This document shows positions 54,770 through 63,381 of a DNA stretch of 64,000 nt, in pieces; position 1 is the first letter of the stretch, and every line of letters starts with the position of its first letter. Origin of the DNA: Micromonospora sp. LH3U1 (GTDB lineage: Bacteria > Actinomycetota > Actinomycetes > Mycobacteriales > Micromonosporaceae); NCBI RefSeq assembly GCF_028475105.1, contig NZ_CP116936.1, positions 3,099,501-3,163,500 of the forward strand, written 5' to 3'. The translations under genes were made by a program, and so were the position numbers. The notes beneath the pieces were generated by a model. That model worked only from the letters and a program-made list of their open reading frames with translations, did not search any database and was not told the origin of the DNA.

Positions 54770-54780
54770 GGAAAACGGTA
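54745..54780. promoter_or_regulatory. Interlocked divergent promoters of EamA and MocR genes
   Basis: A perfect palindrome CAGTAGCGCTACTG (54745-54758) sits 9 bases before the MocR ATG. TACTGT (54754-54759) is a likely -10 for MocR, and TACCGT on the minus strand (54775-54780) is a likely -10 for EamA. Also GTTACCGT (54729-54736) and ACGGTAAC (54775-54782) form an inverted repeat around the start codons. Confidence 0.55.
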
Positions 54781-56156
54781 ACGCAGCCGAACGCGTTATC
54801 CAAGATCTACGCGGCCTCGTCGCCGCCGCCGGTCCCGGCACCCGGCTGCCCTCCGTCCGTGAGCTGACCGCCCGGCATCAGGCCTCGCCGGTCACCGTCG
54901 CCGAGGCGATCCGTCAGTTGGTGGCCCAGGGGCTGATCGAGGCGCGACCAGGCCGAGGCACCTTCGTGGCCGCTCCGCCCGACGAGCGGGGCGTACCCGA
55001 TCTGTCCTGGCAGACCGTCGCGCTCGGACCTCGCCGGTCCGGTCAGGACGAGATGCGGGCACTGTTGGCGCTGACGCCGGCGGGAGCGATCCCGCTGTCC
55101 GGTGGCTACCTCGACGCGGATCTGCAGCCTGCCGCCGCGCTCGGCGCCGCCCTCGCCCGAGCCGCCCGCCAACCCGCGAGCTGGCAGCGTGGACCGGTCG
55201 AGGGCCGTGCGGATCTGCGCGCCTGGTTCGCCCGTGAGGCCGGGGCAGGGCTGCACGCCGAGGACATGGTGATCTGTCCCGGCGGGCAGGCCGCGCTGTC
55301 GTCCGCGTTGCGGGCGCTCACCGCGCCCGGCGACGCCCTCCTCGTCGAGTCGCCGACCTACCTGGGCGCGTTGGCCGCGGCGCGGGCGGCGGGACTGCGG
55401 GTGGTGCCCGTGCCGGCCGACGCCGACGGGGTACGACCCGACCAACTCGCCGCCGCGTTCGCCCGCACCGGCGCCCGGCTCTTCTACTGTCAGCCGCTGC
55501 ACGCCAACCCGCACGGCGCGACGCTGGCGGATCACCGCCGGGCGCAGGTGGCCGAGGCCGTACGCGACGCCGGCGCGTTCCTGCTCGAGGACGACTACGC
55601 CCGCGACCTCACCATCGATGGCCAGGCCCCGCCACCACTGGCCAGCGATGATCCCGACGGGCACGTCATCTACCTGCGCTCGCTGAGCAAATCGACCGCG
55701 CCCGGGCTGCGCGTCGCCGCCATCGGTGCCCGTGGCCCGGCCGGGGCGCGACTGCGCGCCGCCCGGCTGCTCGACGACTTCTTCGTCGCCGGTCCACTGC
55801 AACAGGCGGCGATCGAGTTCCTCACCTCTCCGGTGTGGTTGCGACATCGCCGGGCCTTGAGCACCGCGCTCCGGACCCGCCGCGAGGCGCTGCTGACCGC
55901 GCTGCGCCGTCACCTGCCAGGCCTTGCCCCACAGTCGATTCCGCGCGGTGGCATGCACCTCTGGGTCCGCCTTGCCGACGACGCCGACGACGTGGCACTG
56001 GCCGCCGCCGCGGCCGCCGAAGGCGTCATCGTCTTTCCCGGCCGCCCCTGGTACGCCGCCGAGCCCCCGGCCCCGCACCTGCGCCTCACCTACGCCGCCG
56101 CCGCACCCGAACTCATGGACGAGGCCGTCCGACGCCTCGCCCGCGCCCTCCGATGA
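54768..56156 (+). CDS. MocR/PdxR-type regulator (GntR winged helix + aminotransferase fold)
   Basis: A 462-residue fusion. The N-terminal GntR domain is NAAERVIQDLRGLVAAAGPG, TRLPSVRELTARHQASPVTV and AEAIRQLVAQGLIEARPGRG. The class I aminotransferase-like domain includes VICPGGQAALSSALRALTAP, LLVESPTYLGALAAARAAGL, LEDDYARDLTID and the PLP-binding Lys in YLRSLSKSTAPGLRVAAIG. MocR proteins sense PLP or PLP-adducts with amines. ATG at 54768 has no ribosome site and begins a likely leaderless mRNA. It is divergent from, and probably controls, the EamA transporter. Confidence 0.92.
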   Translation: MENGNAAERVIQDLRGLVAAAGPGTRLPSVRELTARHQASPVTVAEAIRQLVAQGLIEARPGRGTFVAAPPDERGVPDLSWQTVALGPRRSGQDEMRALLALTPAGAIPLSGGYLDADLQPAAALGAALARAARQPASWQRGPVEGRADLRAWFAREAGAGLHAEDMVICPGGQAALSSALRALTAPGDALLVESPTYLGALAAARAAGLRVVPVPADADGVRPDQLAAAFARTGARLFYCQPLHANPHGATLADHRRAQVAEAVRDAGAFLLEDDYARDLTIDGQAPPPLASDDPDGHVIYLRSLSKSTAPGLRVAAIGARGPAGARLRAARLLDDFFVAGPLQQAAIEFLTSPVWLRHRRALSTALRTRREALLTALRRHLPGLAPQSIPRGGMHLWVRLADDADDVALAAAAAAEGVIVFPGRPWYAAEPPAPHLRLTYAAAAPELMDEAVRRLARALR

Positions 56157-56203
56157 ACGCCGGCTCGCGGCCATTCCACAAGGCGCGGACCGGGGACCCG
56201 GCC

Positions 56204-57166
56204 TCAGGCGTGCAGCGTCTCGCGCGGCGGCACGCCGTAGCTGGCGTGGTAGCGGGCGGTGAACCTGCTGTGGCTCGCGAACCCCCACCGACTCGCGATC
56301 GCCGACACGGTCTCCTGGCCGGGGTCGGCCCGCACCAGGTCGTGGTGTGCCCGGGCGAGCCGGATCCGACGCAGGTACGCCATCGGGGTGATGCCGAGGT
56401 GACGCCGGAAGGCGAGTTGCACGGCCCGTAGGGAGACGCCGGCGGCACCGGCGATGTCGACCGCGCTGATGTCCCGGTCAGCGTGTTCCTCCACGAAGGT
56501 GATCGCCCGCCGCAACGTGGCGGTGCTGGCGTGGCGGCGGTCCACGGCGGTCGGTTCGGTGAAGGCGGTGTTGGGAAAGACCGTGAGCGCCGCCGCGGCG
56601 AGCATCCGCGCGGCGTTGCCGATCACCAGCGGTTGCGCGCTGGCCCTCGGGTTGTTCAACACGACATCGCTGATGAAGCTGGTGGTGTCACGCCACTGCC
56701 GGGCGAGGACCGCATCGGCGGGGCCCAGGTGGGTGAATCGGATCCGACCGGGCCGCCGGGCCGGCGTGGTGGTGGCCACCTGCGCCAGAACCGAGAGGTC
56801 CAGCACGCAGAGCTCCACCTCGCCGGGATGCCAGCGTACGCTGCACGGCTCCTCCGGCCTGGTGACGAGGAAGACGTCGCCGGGGCCGAACCGGTCGGCC
56901 GATCCGTCGCAGGCGCGATCGACGCGGGCGGTGCGGGTGCGGCCGATGACCAGCCCACCGAGGGTGCTGGCGCCGATGTCGAGTTGCCCGGTCTGGCGGG
57001 TGGTCGCGATGGCAAAGGGGCCCGTGTCGACGCGGTGATGAGTGAGTCGGTAGCCGTTCCTGCTGTGGATGCGCAGTTTCGGGTCGTACGTCGTGGACAG
57101 GAACGTGTGGATGGCCACCGGGTCACGGCTGTCGAACTGGTGGGTCTGCACTGGTGATGACGTCAT
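56204..57166 (-). CDS. AraC-family transcriptional regulator
   Basis: A 320-residue regulator. The N-terminal half (GPFAIATTRQTGQLDIGAST, GPGDVFLVTRPEEPCSVRWH) resembles the AraC-binding-like cupin region of oxygenase-linked activators. The C-terminal double HTH reads DISAVDIAGAAGVSLRAVQL, AFRRHLGITPMAYLRRIRLA and VSAIASRWGFASHSRFTARY. The start at 57166 opens directly into the protein. No adjacent target gene is apparent. Confidence 0.9.
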   Translation of the reverse strand: MTSSPVQTHQFDSRDPVAIHTFLSTTYDPKLRIHSRNGYRLTHHRVDTGPFAIATTRQTGQLDIGASTLGGLVIGRTRTARVDRACDGSADRFGPGDVFLVTRPEEPCSVRWHPGEVELCVLDLSVLAQVATTTPARRPGRIRFTHLGPADAVLARQWRDTTSFISDVVLNNPRASAQPLVIGNAARMLAAAALTVFPNTAFTEPTAVDRRHASTATLRRAITFVEEHADRDISAVDIAGAAGVSLRAVQLAFRRHLGITPMAYLRRIRLARAHHDLVRADPGQETVSAIASRWGFASHSRFTARYHASYGVPPRETLHA

Positions 57167-57595
57167 CCGCTGTCTCCGTCCGGTGAAGGTGCTGCCGGCT
57201 GGTGGAACGGTGCCGGCGGCGGAATCTGGACGTGCCGGGGGTGCTCGGCGGTGACCCGGCGTGTCGCGGGCCGGCGGTGCGGTGCGGTGGAACGTCGCGA
57301 GCGGGACGGCGGCGACCGGTCGAGGCGGCGTCGGATCTGGCCTGACGGTTGAGTGGTTCGGTTAGCAATATCTGTCAATGGGAATGTCACCATACGACAA
57401 TCGTCGTCATGACGTCCTGCGATTCGACATGCTGTGTCGGCAGGTGGACTTCGCTTTCCGGCTAGCGCGCCAACTGGTTCTGCGCCTGCGGTCCTAGCCA
57501 CTTTCGCGGCCGACAGCGAATCCTGTTCACGATTCCCTGGGCGTCGGAGGACGACCGGGCCGATGCCGGGTGACCGGCCCACGGAGGGATGAGCA
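57167..57595. other. Intergenic region between AraC regulator and 57.6-kb gene
   Basis: This 429-base region holds the AraC promoter (minus strand) and the promoter for the 57596 gene. Around 57355-57430 it is AT-richer, with the inverted repeat ACGAC-AATC-GTCGT at 57394-57407. No supported gene. Confidence 0.4.
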
Positions 57596-58252
57596 TTGGA
57601 CAGTACTGATCCTGGCCGCGTCGTTCGACTGGCCGTGGCCGAGGCGCTGGCCCGCGTGGCGGACGAGGACAGCTTGGGGCTGGGCGAGGGCGACGCGTTG
57701 CAGAGGCTCGGGGCGGCACTGCGCGAGGTGCTGCGCCGCGCACTCGACGACCGGGTCCCGCTGACCACGCCGGACTTCGTCGACCTCTGCCGTGACCTTC
57801 GCCTGAACCGTGACGCCTTCGACCTGCTGGGACACCATGTGCTGACCGCGTTGCTGGCCCACCACGTCGGGCCGGACGCTCTGATCCGTGTGGGGGTGCT
57901 CTTCGGCACCGTCGGGCGCTACCTGCCGGGTGCCCGTCCGGTCGGTCATCGCAACGGACGCCCCGTGCCGGCGCGACGCGGCGGGCGCTCGGACAACAGC
58001 GCCGTCGGCCGGTACCGCCGCGCGAAGCTACCGGAACACCTTCCCAACCCACCGACTTGGACCTGCACCGGATGTGGTCGCGAGTGGCCCTGCGCCACGA
58101 AGCAGAGTCAACTGCTCGCCGAGTTCGGTGGAGCGCGCGCCGCCCTCGCGGTCTATCTCGGCTCCTGCCTCGTCGCCGCCGCCCAGGACCTGCCCACGCA
58201 GCCGCTACCCCGGCTCCGATTTCTGGGTTGGCTGCCCCGGGCCCGGATCTGA
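57596..58252 (+). CDS. Conserved actinobacterial protein with CxxC-type motif, function unknown
   Basis: A 218-residue protein not assigned to an enzyme family. Its end carries WTCTGCGREWPC, then TKQSQLLAEFGGARAALAVY and LGSCLVAAAQDLP, a pattern I associate with small uncharacterised actinobacterial proteins. The three cysteines could bind zinc. The front is helical (LAVAEALARVADEDSLGLGE, LGAALREVLRRALDDRVP). The start is TTG at 57596 with GGAGGG eight bases upstream; the ATG six bases earlier is in another frame. It is convergent with the ThuA gene, 14 bases away. Confidence 0.65.
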   Translation: MDSTDPGRVVRLAVAEALARVADEDSLGLGEGDALQRLGAALREVLRRALDDRVPLTTPDFVDLCRDLRLNRDAFDLLGHHVLTALLAHHVGPDALIRVGVLFGTVGRYLPGARPVGHRNGRPVPARRGGRSDNSAVGRYRRAKLPEHLPNPPTWTCTGCGREWPCATKQSQLLAEFGGARAALAVYLGSCLVAAAQDLPTQPLPRLRFLGWLPRARI

Positions 58253-58266
58253 CCGTGCCGCCCGGC

Positions 58267-60396
58267 TCAGGTGCCGTGGACCTCCAGCTCCCACAGCGAG
58301 TAGCCGTACGCGGGCAGGGCCCGTTGGGTGCCCTGGACGCGCAGGTAGCGGCCCGTGGCCGAGATGGCGATGTCATCCACGCCACCGTCGCCCGTGGTCG
58401 TGGTGTGGACCGGCGACCAGGTGACGTTGTCCGGGGAGACCTGGATCTGGTACGCCCGCGCGTACGCCGCCTCCCAGGTCAGCCGGACCCGGTCGAGGGT
58501 GCGGGACGCGCCGAGGTCCACTGAGATCCACTGCGGGTCGGCGTACGCGCTGCCCCAGCGGGTGGCCGCGTTGCCGTCCACGGCGTTGGCCGCCACGTGC
58601 GCGCTACCCGGCTCCACACTGGACGTGGTGACCGGCCGGTCCCGGGAGAGCAGAGTGCCACCGGCGGCGGTGCCGTAGACGTTGAGGTCCCACAGCGAGT
58701 AGCCCCACTGGGTGGCGCGCTGGGTGCCGTACACCCGCAGGTAGCGGCCGGTGCCGGTGACCGTGAGGTCGTCGACGCCGCCGTCGCCGGTGGTCGTGGT
58801 GTGGACCGGCGACCAGGTCACGTTGTCCGGCGACACCTGTACCTGGTACGCCCGTGCGTGGGCCGTCTCCCAGGCCAGCCGCACCCGGTTGATCGCGTAC
58901 GTGGCCACCAGATCGACGGAGATCCACTGCGGGTCGGCGTACGCGCTGCCCCAGCGGGTGGTCGCGTTGCCGTCCACGGCGTTGGCGGCCACGTGCGCAC
59001 TGCCCGGCTCGACGCTGGACGTCGTCACCGGTCGGCCCCGGGCCAGGTCGGTGGCGGGCGGCTCGCTCGGACCGTCCGTCTTGATCCGCACGTTGCGGTA
59101 GTTGATGTCCAGCCCGGCGCCGTCGTTCTGCAACCCGATGTAGCCGTTGGCGATGGCCCGGCTGCTGACGTAATCGTTGATCTTGACACCGTTGAGCCAG
59201 ATCTCGACCCGCTGGCCGTGCACGCCGATCTCGTAGGTGTTCCAGGAGCCGGGTGGGTTGAGCGCCGCCGCGCGGGCGGCCTGGTTCGGTGCCTGGAAGC
59301 TGTAGACGCTGCCGGTGGTGCGCGTCGGGTCGCCGTCGGTCGCGTCGATCTGGATCTCGTGACCGGCATCGACCGGGCCCCACGGGTCGCCCTGCGGATC
59401 GGGGAACCCGATGAAGACCCCGCCGTTGTCGTCGCCCGGCATCATCCAGTCGACCTTGAGCGAGTAGTTGGCGAAGGTGCGCACCGGGTACCAGAGCAAC
59501 CCCATACCGCCGTTCGAGGTGAGGGTGCCGTCGGCCAGGGTGAAGTTGCCCGCCCCCGCCTGCCGCCACTGCCCGAAGCTGGCCTGGGTGCCGTCGAACA
59601 GCGGGGTGTAGCCGGGCTCCGGCCGGCAGTCGGCCACCACGGCCCCGGCCGCCACCTGGATGCCGCCGAGCAGCATGCGGGTGAAGTTCGGATCGCTGTA
59701 GCTCTGCTCGGTGTGGCCGAGGCCGGTGTACCAGGAGCGTCCGCCGCCGTAGCTGTGGCACCAGGTGATCGGGTGGTCGCCACCCATGGACCCACCGGCG
59801 TACGACGACTCGTCGAGGCTGGCCAGCACCTTGACCGCGGAGCGGGGGTTGGCCCGGTAGTTGTACCACTCGTCGGTGCGGGTCCAGGTCGACGGCAGGT
59901 GCGCGGTGGAGGCGTTGGCCCGGTCCTCGACCCGGACGGTCGCCTGCTGGGTGGCCGGGTGCGAGGCGAAGTACGCCCCGACCAGGCCGCCGTACCACGG
60001 CCAGTCGTACTCGGTGTCGGAGGCGGCGTGCACCCCGACGAAGCCACCGCCAGCCGCAATGTACGCCTCGAACGCGCCCTGTTGGCCGGCGTTGAGCACG
60101 TCGCCGGTGGTGCTGAGGAAGACCACCGCCTGGTACTGGGCGAGGTTGGCCGTGGTGAAGGTGGCCGCGTCCTCGGTGGCGGTGACGGTGAAGCCGTTCG
60201 CCGCACCGAGTTGTTGGACGGCGGCGATGCCGTTCGGGATGGAGGAGTGCCGGAAACCGGCGGTCTTGGAGAAGACCAGGACCTTGCCCAGCGGTGCGGC
60301 CTCGGCCGGGGTCGGGGCCACCGTCGTCGCGCCGGCGGCGACGGTGAGTCCGGCGACCACGGCGGCGGCGACTGCGGTGATGACACGTCTGCGCAT
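58267..60396 (-). CDS. Secreted ThuA / DUF1080 / double-discoidin protein
   Basis: A 709-residue exported protein. ATG at 60396 with AAGGAG upstream opens into a signal peptide (RRVITAVAAAVVAGLTVAAG, ending near AEAA). Residues about 35-245 are ThuA (KVLVFSKTAGFRHSSIPNG, GFVGVHAASDTEYDWPWYGG, GDHPITWCHSYGGGRSWYTG). Residues about 250-440 are DUF1080, a 3-keto-disaccharide-hydrolase-type concanavalin fold (MPGDDNGGVFIGFPDP, DAGHEIQIDATDGD, GYIGLQNDGAGLDINYRNVR). Two nearly identical F5/8C (discoidin) domains end it. DUF1080 proteins act on 3-keto-sugars or bind glycans. The gene is preceded by a fascin-like remnant. Confidence 0.9.
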   Translation of the reverse strand: MRRRVITAVAAAVVAGLTVAAGATTVAPTPAEAAPLGKVLVFSKTAGFRHSSIPNGIAAVQQLGAANGFTVTATEDAATFTTANLAQYQAVVFLSTTGDVLNAGQQGAFEAYIAAGGGFVGVHAASDTEYDWPWYGGLVGAYFASHPATQQATVRVEDRANASTAHLPSTWTRTDEWYNYRANPRSAVKVLASLDESSYAGGSMGGDHPITWCHSYGGGRSWYTGLGHTEQSYSDPNFTRMLLGGIQVAAGAVVADCRPEPGYTPLFDGTQASFGQWRQAGAGNFTLADGTLTSNGGMGLLWYPVRTFANYSLKVDWMMPGDDNGGVFIGFPDPQGDPWGPVDAGHEIQIDATDGDPTRTTGSVYSFQAPNQAARAAALNPPGSWNTYEIGVHGQRVEIWLNGVKINDYVSSRAIANGYIGLQNDGAGLDINYRNVRIKTDGPSEPPATDLARGRPVTTSSVEPGSAHVAANAVDGNATTRWGSAYADPQWISVDLVATYAINRVRLAWETAHARAYQVQVSPDNVTWSPVHTTTTGDGGVDDLTVTGTGRYLRVYGTQRATQWGYSLWDLNVYGTAAGGTLLSRDRPVTTSSVEPGSAHVAANAVDGNAATRWGSAYADPQWISVDLGASRTLDRVRLTWEAAYARAYQIQVSPDNVTWSPVHTTTTGDGGVDDIAISATGRYLRVQGTQRALPAYGYSLWELEVHGT
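58270..59036 (-). repeat. Tandem duplicated discoidin-domain coding units
   Basis: Two units of about 390 bases inside the ThuA gene are nearly identical over long runs (both encode PVTTSSVEPGSAHVAANAVD, WGSAYADPQWISVDL and SPVHTTTTGDGGVDD). This looks like a recent in-gene duplication or gene conversion. Confidence 0.8.
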
Positions 60397-60479
60397 GGGA
60401 CTCCTTGGGTAAAGGGTGGACGGACGGGTTCGGGGGACGGAAACGGCCGGCGGGCCCGCACGGGCCCGCCGGCTCCGGG

Positions 60480-60782
60480 TCAGAGCGCGATCAGGTCGAA
60501 CTTCTCCCAGGGGCCGACCGCGTCTCGGTTCGCGATCAGTGCCTCGGCCCCGCCGTTCTCCGCGACCACGTACCTGTTGTTCACCGTCGCCCGCAGGCTG
60601 ACCGAACCGTCCGCGTTGCGGACCAGGGCGAAGGTCTCCCACGACCCGGCGGACGGCCGGTTCGCGATCAGCGGGTTGGCGCCGGCGTTCTCGGCGCAGG
60701 CGAACTGGTTGTTCACCCGGGCCCGCAGGGCGACGTTGCCGCCACCGAGGTCGACCTGGTCGAACTGCTCGCCGAAACGAGG
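60480..60782 (-). pseudogene. Fascin-like beta-trefoil domain remnant
   Basis: A coding stretch without its start. It has two repeats of the fascin/agglutinin-like pattern: VALRARVNNQFACAENAGAN, PLIANRPSAGSWETFAL and SLRATVNNRYVVAENGGAEA, LIANRDAVGPWEKFDLIAL. The only in-frame start gives 78 residues and cuts through the first repeat. Upstream, past FGEQFDQVDLGGG, the similarity ends. It is probably the end of a secreted glycosidase whose front is gone. Confidence 0.7.
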
Positions 60783-61040
60783 GCGATGTCGAGACGAGGT
60801 GGAACGGTGTCACCGTGCCGGGTTGACGGCAGTCGGATGAACATCGATCCACATCGTTGACATGCAGTCAACATCGAACGTCTTCGAGGGTCAATCCCTC
60901 AGGATGCCCCGTCCCACGCCAGCGGCAGGTCGGGACGCGGTGTTCATCGTGGGCACGCGGCCCGTAGGGCGGGTGTTCACCACGCTCTTCCAGGCTGCTT
61001 GATCGAAAGAGCATTCGCTTGATCGAGGAGAGGCTCTCAC

Positions 61041-62549
61041 GTGCGAGACAGGCAACCCGAAGAGACCGAGCACGCGCAGCTGTCGCGGCGCAAGCTGGTC
61101 AAGTACGCGGGCGTCGGCGCGACGCTGGCCGCGGCCAGCCCGCTGGTTGGTACCAGTGCCGCGTGGGCCGACGAGGACCGCCGGCCGGGTGACGACACGA
61201 GCGACCGGGGCAACGCCAAGAACCGGGTGTGGCGCGCTGGTGACCACCACATCCACTCCGAGTACAGCGGTGAGTTCGACACCACCAAGTCCCCGATTGT
61301 CTTCCACAAGGGCGCGGACGCGGTCTACCCGATCGTCACCAACGCCATCATGGCGAAGAACTTCGGTCTGACCTGGGCGATGTGCACCGACCACGGCGGA
61401 CCGACCCACTCGAAGGTGAACATCGAGCAGGCGTATCCCGACCTGCTGCGTTCGCGCAAGCTGGTCCCCGAGGTGCTCCAGTTCTGGGGAATGGAGTTCG
61501 ACGCGCCGTCGCTGGACCACCACACGCTGATGATCCCGCGCCACGCCGACGAGGAGAAGCAGCTCTTCGAGCTGGAGAGCCGGTTCGCGAAGTACGACGC
61601 GTTCCCCACCGACCCGGCCCGGGACACCGAGGCCAAGATGGTGGAGTTCCTCAAAGTCGCCCGGGGTATGCCGCACAAGCCGCTGGTGATCGCCCACCAC
61701 GCGTCCCGCTCGGCGCCCGGTCTCGGCGTCTACGGCCAGGACACCCCGCGCGAGTTCCGCAACGGCAACAACGCCGCGCCGGACGTCTACATCGGTTTCG
61801 AGGGTGCGCCCGGCCACCAGGCCGGCCCGCTCAACGGTGGCAAGCGGGGCGGGTACGGCAACCACCCCACCTACGGCGGCTTCGACCAGATGACCGCCCG
61901 GGTCGGCGGGTTGTGGGATTCGCTGCTCGGCGAGGGCCGGCGCTGGTGGATCACCGCGACCTCGGACTCGCACGTGCACTGGACCCGTGGTGGCTCGGAC
62001 TTCTGGCCGGGCGAGTACAGCAAGACGTACGTGCACGCCCGTCAGGACTACGGCGACATCATGGACGGCCTGCGCAACGGCCGGATCTGGGTCACCACCG
62101 GTGACCTGATCCGCAACCTCGACGTCACCGCCACGTCCCAGGGCAAGACCGCCGAGGTGGGCGAGACCATCACGGTCAGCCGTCGGAGCCGTACCGATGT
62201 CGAGATCGAGATCAAGTTCCGCCCGTTGGGCGGCGAGAACGCGAACGGCGACCGTCCCGAGGTCCGCCGGGTCGACCTGATCGTCGGTCAGATCACCGGC
62301 CCGAGCGCCAGCCTGGACGCCGACACCAACCCCACCACCAAGGTGGTGGCCCGGTTCGGCCCGCGTGACTGGCGTCGGCAGGGCGCGGACTACGTCATCC
62401 GGCACACCCTGCGCAATGTCGAGGCCGACACCTACGCGCGGGTGCGTGGCACCAGCACCGACGAGGCCGAGCCGCTCGCCGACGGGCTGGAGAGCCCGTG
62501 GGACGACCTGTGGTTCTACTCGAACCCGGTGTTCGTGCACGTGCGCTGA
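61041..62549 (+). CDS. Tat-exported PHP-domain phosphoesterase-like protein
   Basis: A 502-residue protein. A twin-arginine signal (LSRRKLVKYAGVGATLAAAS) leads the protein, with export expected folded and with metal. The PHP-type metal motifs follow: DHHIHSEYSGEF, MCTDHGGPTHS, QFWGMEFDAPSLDHHTLM, VIAHHASRSAPG and TATSDSHVHWTRG. The C-terminus (SRRSRTDVEIEIKFRPL, VRRVDLIVGQITGPSASLD) is beta-rich. PHP enzymes hydrolyse phosphate esters with two or three metals. GTG at 61041 follows GAGGAGAGG. The substrate is unknown; a secreted phosphodiesterase for phosphate scavenging is possible. Confidence 0.88.
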   Translation: MRDRQPEETEHAQLSRRKLVKYAGVGATLAAASPLVGTSAAWADEDRRPGDDTSDRGNAKNRVWRAGDHHIHSEYSGEFDTTKSPIVFHKGADAVYPIVTNAIMAKNFGLTWAMCTDHGGPTHSKVNIEQAYPDLLRSRKLVPEVLQFWGMEFDAPSLDHHTLMIPRHADEEKQLFELESRFAKYDAFPTDPARDTEAKMVEFLKVARGMPHKPLVIAHHASRSAPGLGVYGQDTPREFRNGNNAAPDVYIGFEGAPGHQAGPLNGGKRGGYGNHPTYGGFDQMTARVGGLWDSLLGEGRRWWITATSDSHVHWTRGGSDFWPGEYSKTYVHARQDYGDIMDGLRNGRIWVTTGDLIRNLDVTATSQGKTAEVGETITVSRRSRTDVEIEIKFRPLGGENANGDRPEVRRVDLIVGQITGPSASLDADTNPTTKVVARFGPRDWRRQGADYVIRHTLRNVEADTYARVRGTSTDEAEPLADGLESPWDDLWFYSNPVFVHVR

Positions 62550-62664
62550 CCCAGCGCGGTAGCGGCACAGCGGGTCTGTCCGGCACCGCCCGACGTACGA
62601 CGGTCGGGTGCTGACGGGCGGACCCGCGTCGCATTTTCTCTCCTCCGGCGGCCGTCGCCGGGAG

Positions 62665-63267
62665 TCAGTCGGTGCTGCGGCGGCGGGCTCGGGGGGTGGC
62701 GGTGCGCCCGCCACGTTCGGCTGCGGCGTCGGTTTGGCTCGGCGCGGGCACCGTCGGCGCCGGGTCGGGGCGCACCTGCGCCACCACCTCGCACAGGTCA
62801 CGCAGCGGGTCCACCGCCTGAGCCGAGCAGGCGACCTGCTGGAGCAGTGCCCGCAGCGTCGCCGACTCGGCCGGCGCGAGGGCCCCCAGCAGGTGCGACT
62901 CGACCTGCCGCAGCGCCAACCGCCGCTGCTCCCAGGCGGCGCGGCCGACGTCGGTGACGTCGATCAGCCGGTTACGCCGGTCGCCCGGGTCCGCCCGACG
63001 GGCGACGAACCCGGGCCGTTCCAGATCGTCGATCAGGTACGTGAGGACGGTGCGGTCGATGCCGAGTTCCTCGGCGATCGCACCCTGGTTCCGGGCTGGT
63101 CCGTTGATCGCTGCGGTGAGCAACTGGTAGCCACGGGGGCCGCCGGGGAAGTCGGTGAGCGCGTGCTCGGCCGCCCGGACATAGCCGCGGAAGACGATTC
63201 CGAGCATCCAACCCAGGTCGTCGTCGAGCGGATCGGGCCGGTCCGGCCGGTGAGTGGCACCCGTCAT
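62665..63267 (-). CDS. MarR-family transcriptional regulator
   Basis: A 200-residue winged-helix repressor: GWMLGIVFRGYVRAAEHALT, RGYQLLTAAINGPARNQGAI, AEELGIDRTVLTYLIDDLER, RRADPGDRRNRLIDVTDVGR. ATG at 63267 follows a TATTGT -10-like element and lacks a normal ribosome site, so it may be leaderless. A disordered Arg/Pro-rich tail ends it. It is divergent from the LLM oxidoreductase, which it likely controls. Confidence 0.9.
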   Translation of the reverse strand: MTGATHRPDRPDPLDDDLGWMLGIVFRGYVRAAEHALTDFPGGPRGYQLLTAAINGPARNQGAIAEELGIDRTVLTYLIDDLERPGFVARRADPGDRRNRLIDVTDVGRAAWEQRRLALRQVESHLLGALAPAESATLRALLQQVACSAQAVDPLRDLCEVVAQVRPDPAPTVPAPSQTDAAAERGGRTATPRARRRSTD

Positions 63268-63381
63268 CCCTCGACAATAGCGCAGTGAGTCAGACCTTGT
63301 TGGCAGCAGATGTTCTGTATGACATAAGGTTGAGGTCATGACGCATCGCCAGAGGCGTCGCGTGAATCGGGAGGCTCGCAG

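Noticed and set aside
58597-60840. A 747-codon plus-strand open frame
   Set aside because: Antisense of the ThuA/discoidin gene, with typical high-GC shadow composition.
60891-62801. A 636-codon minus-strand open frame
   Set aside because: Antisense shadow of the Tat-exported PHP-domain gene, which has signal and metal motifs.
63311-63326. ATGT...ACAT inverted repeat in the MarR/LLM promoter gap
   Set aside because: Only four base pairs match on each side; too weak to call an operator.
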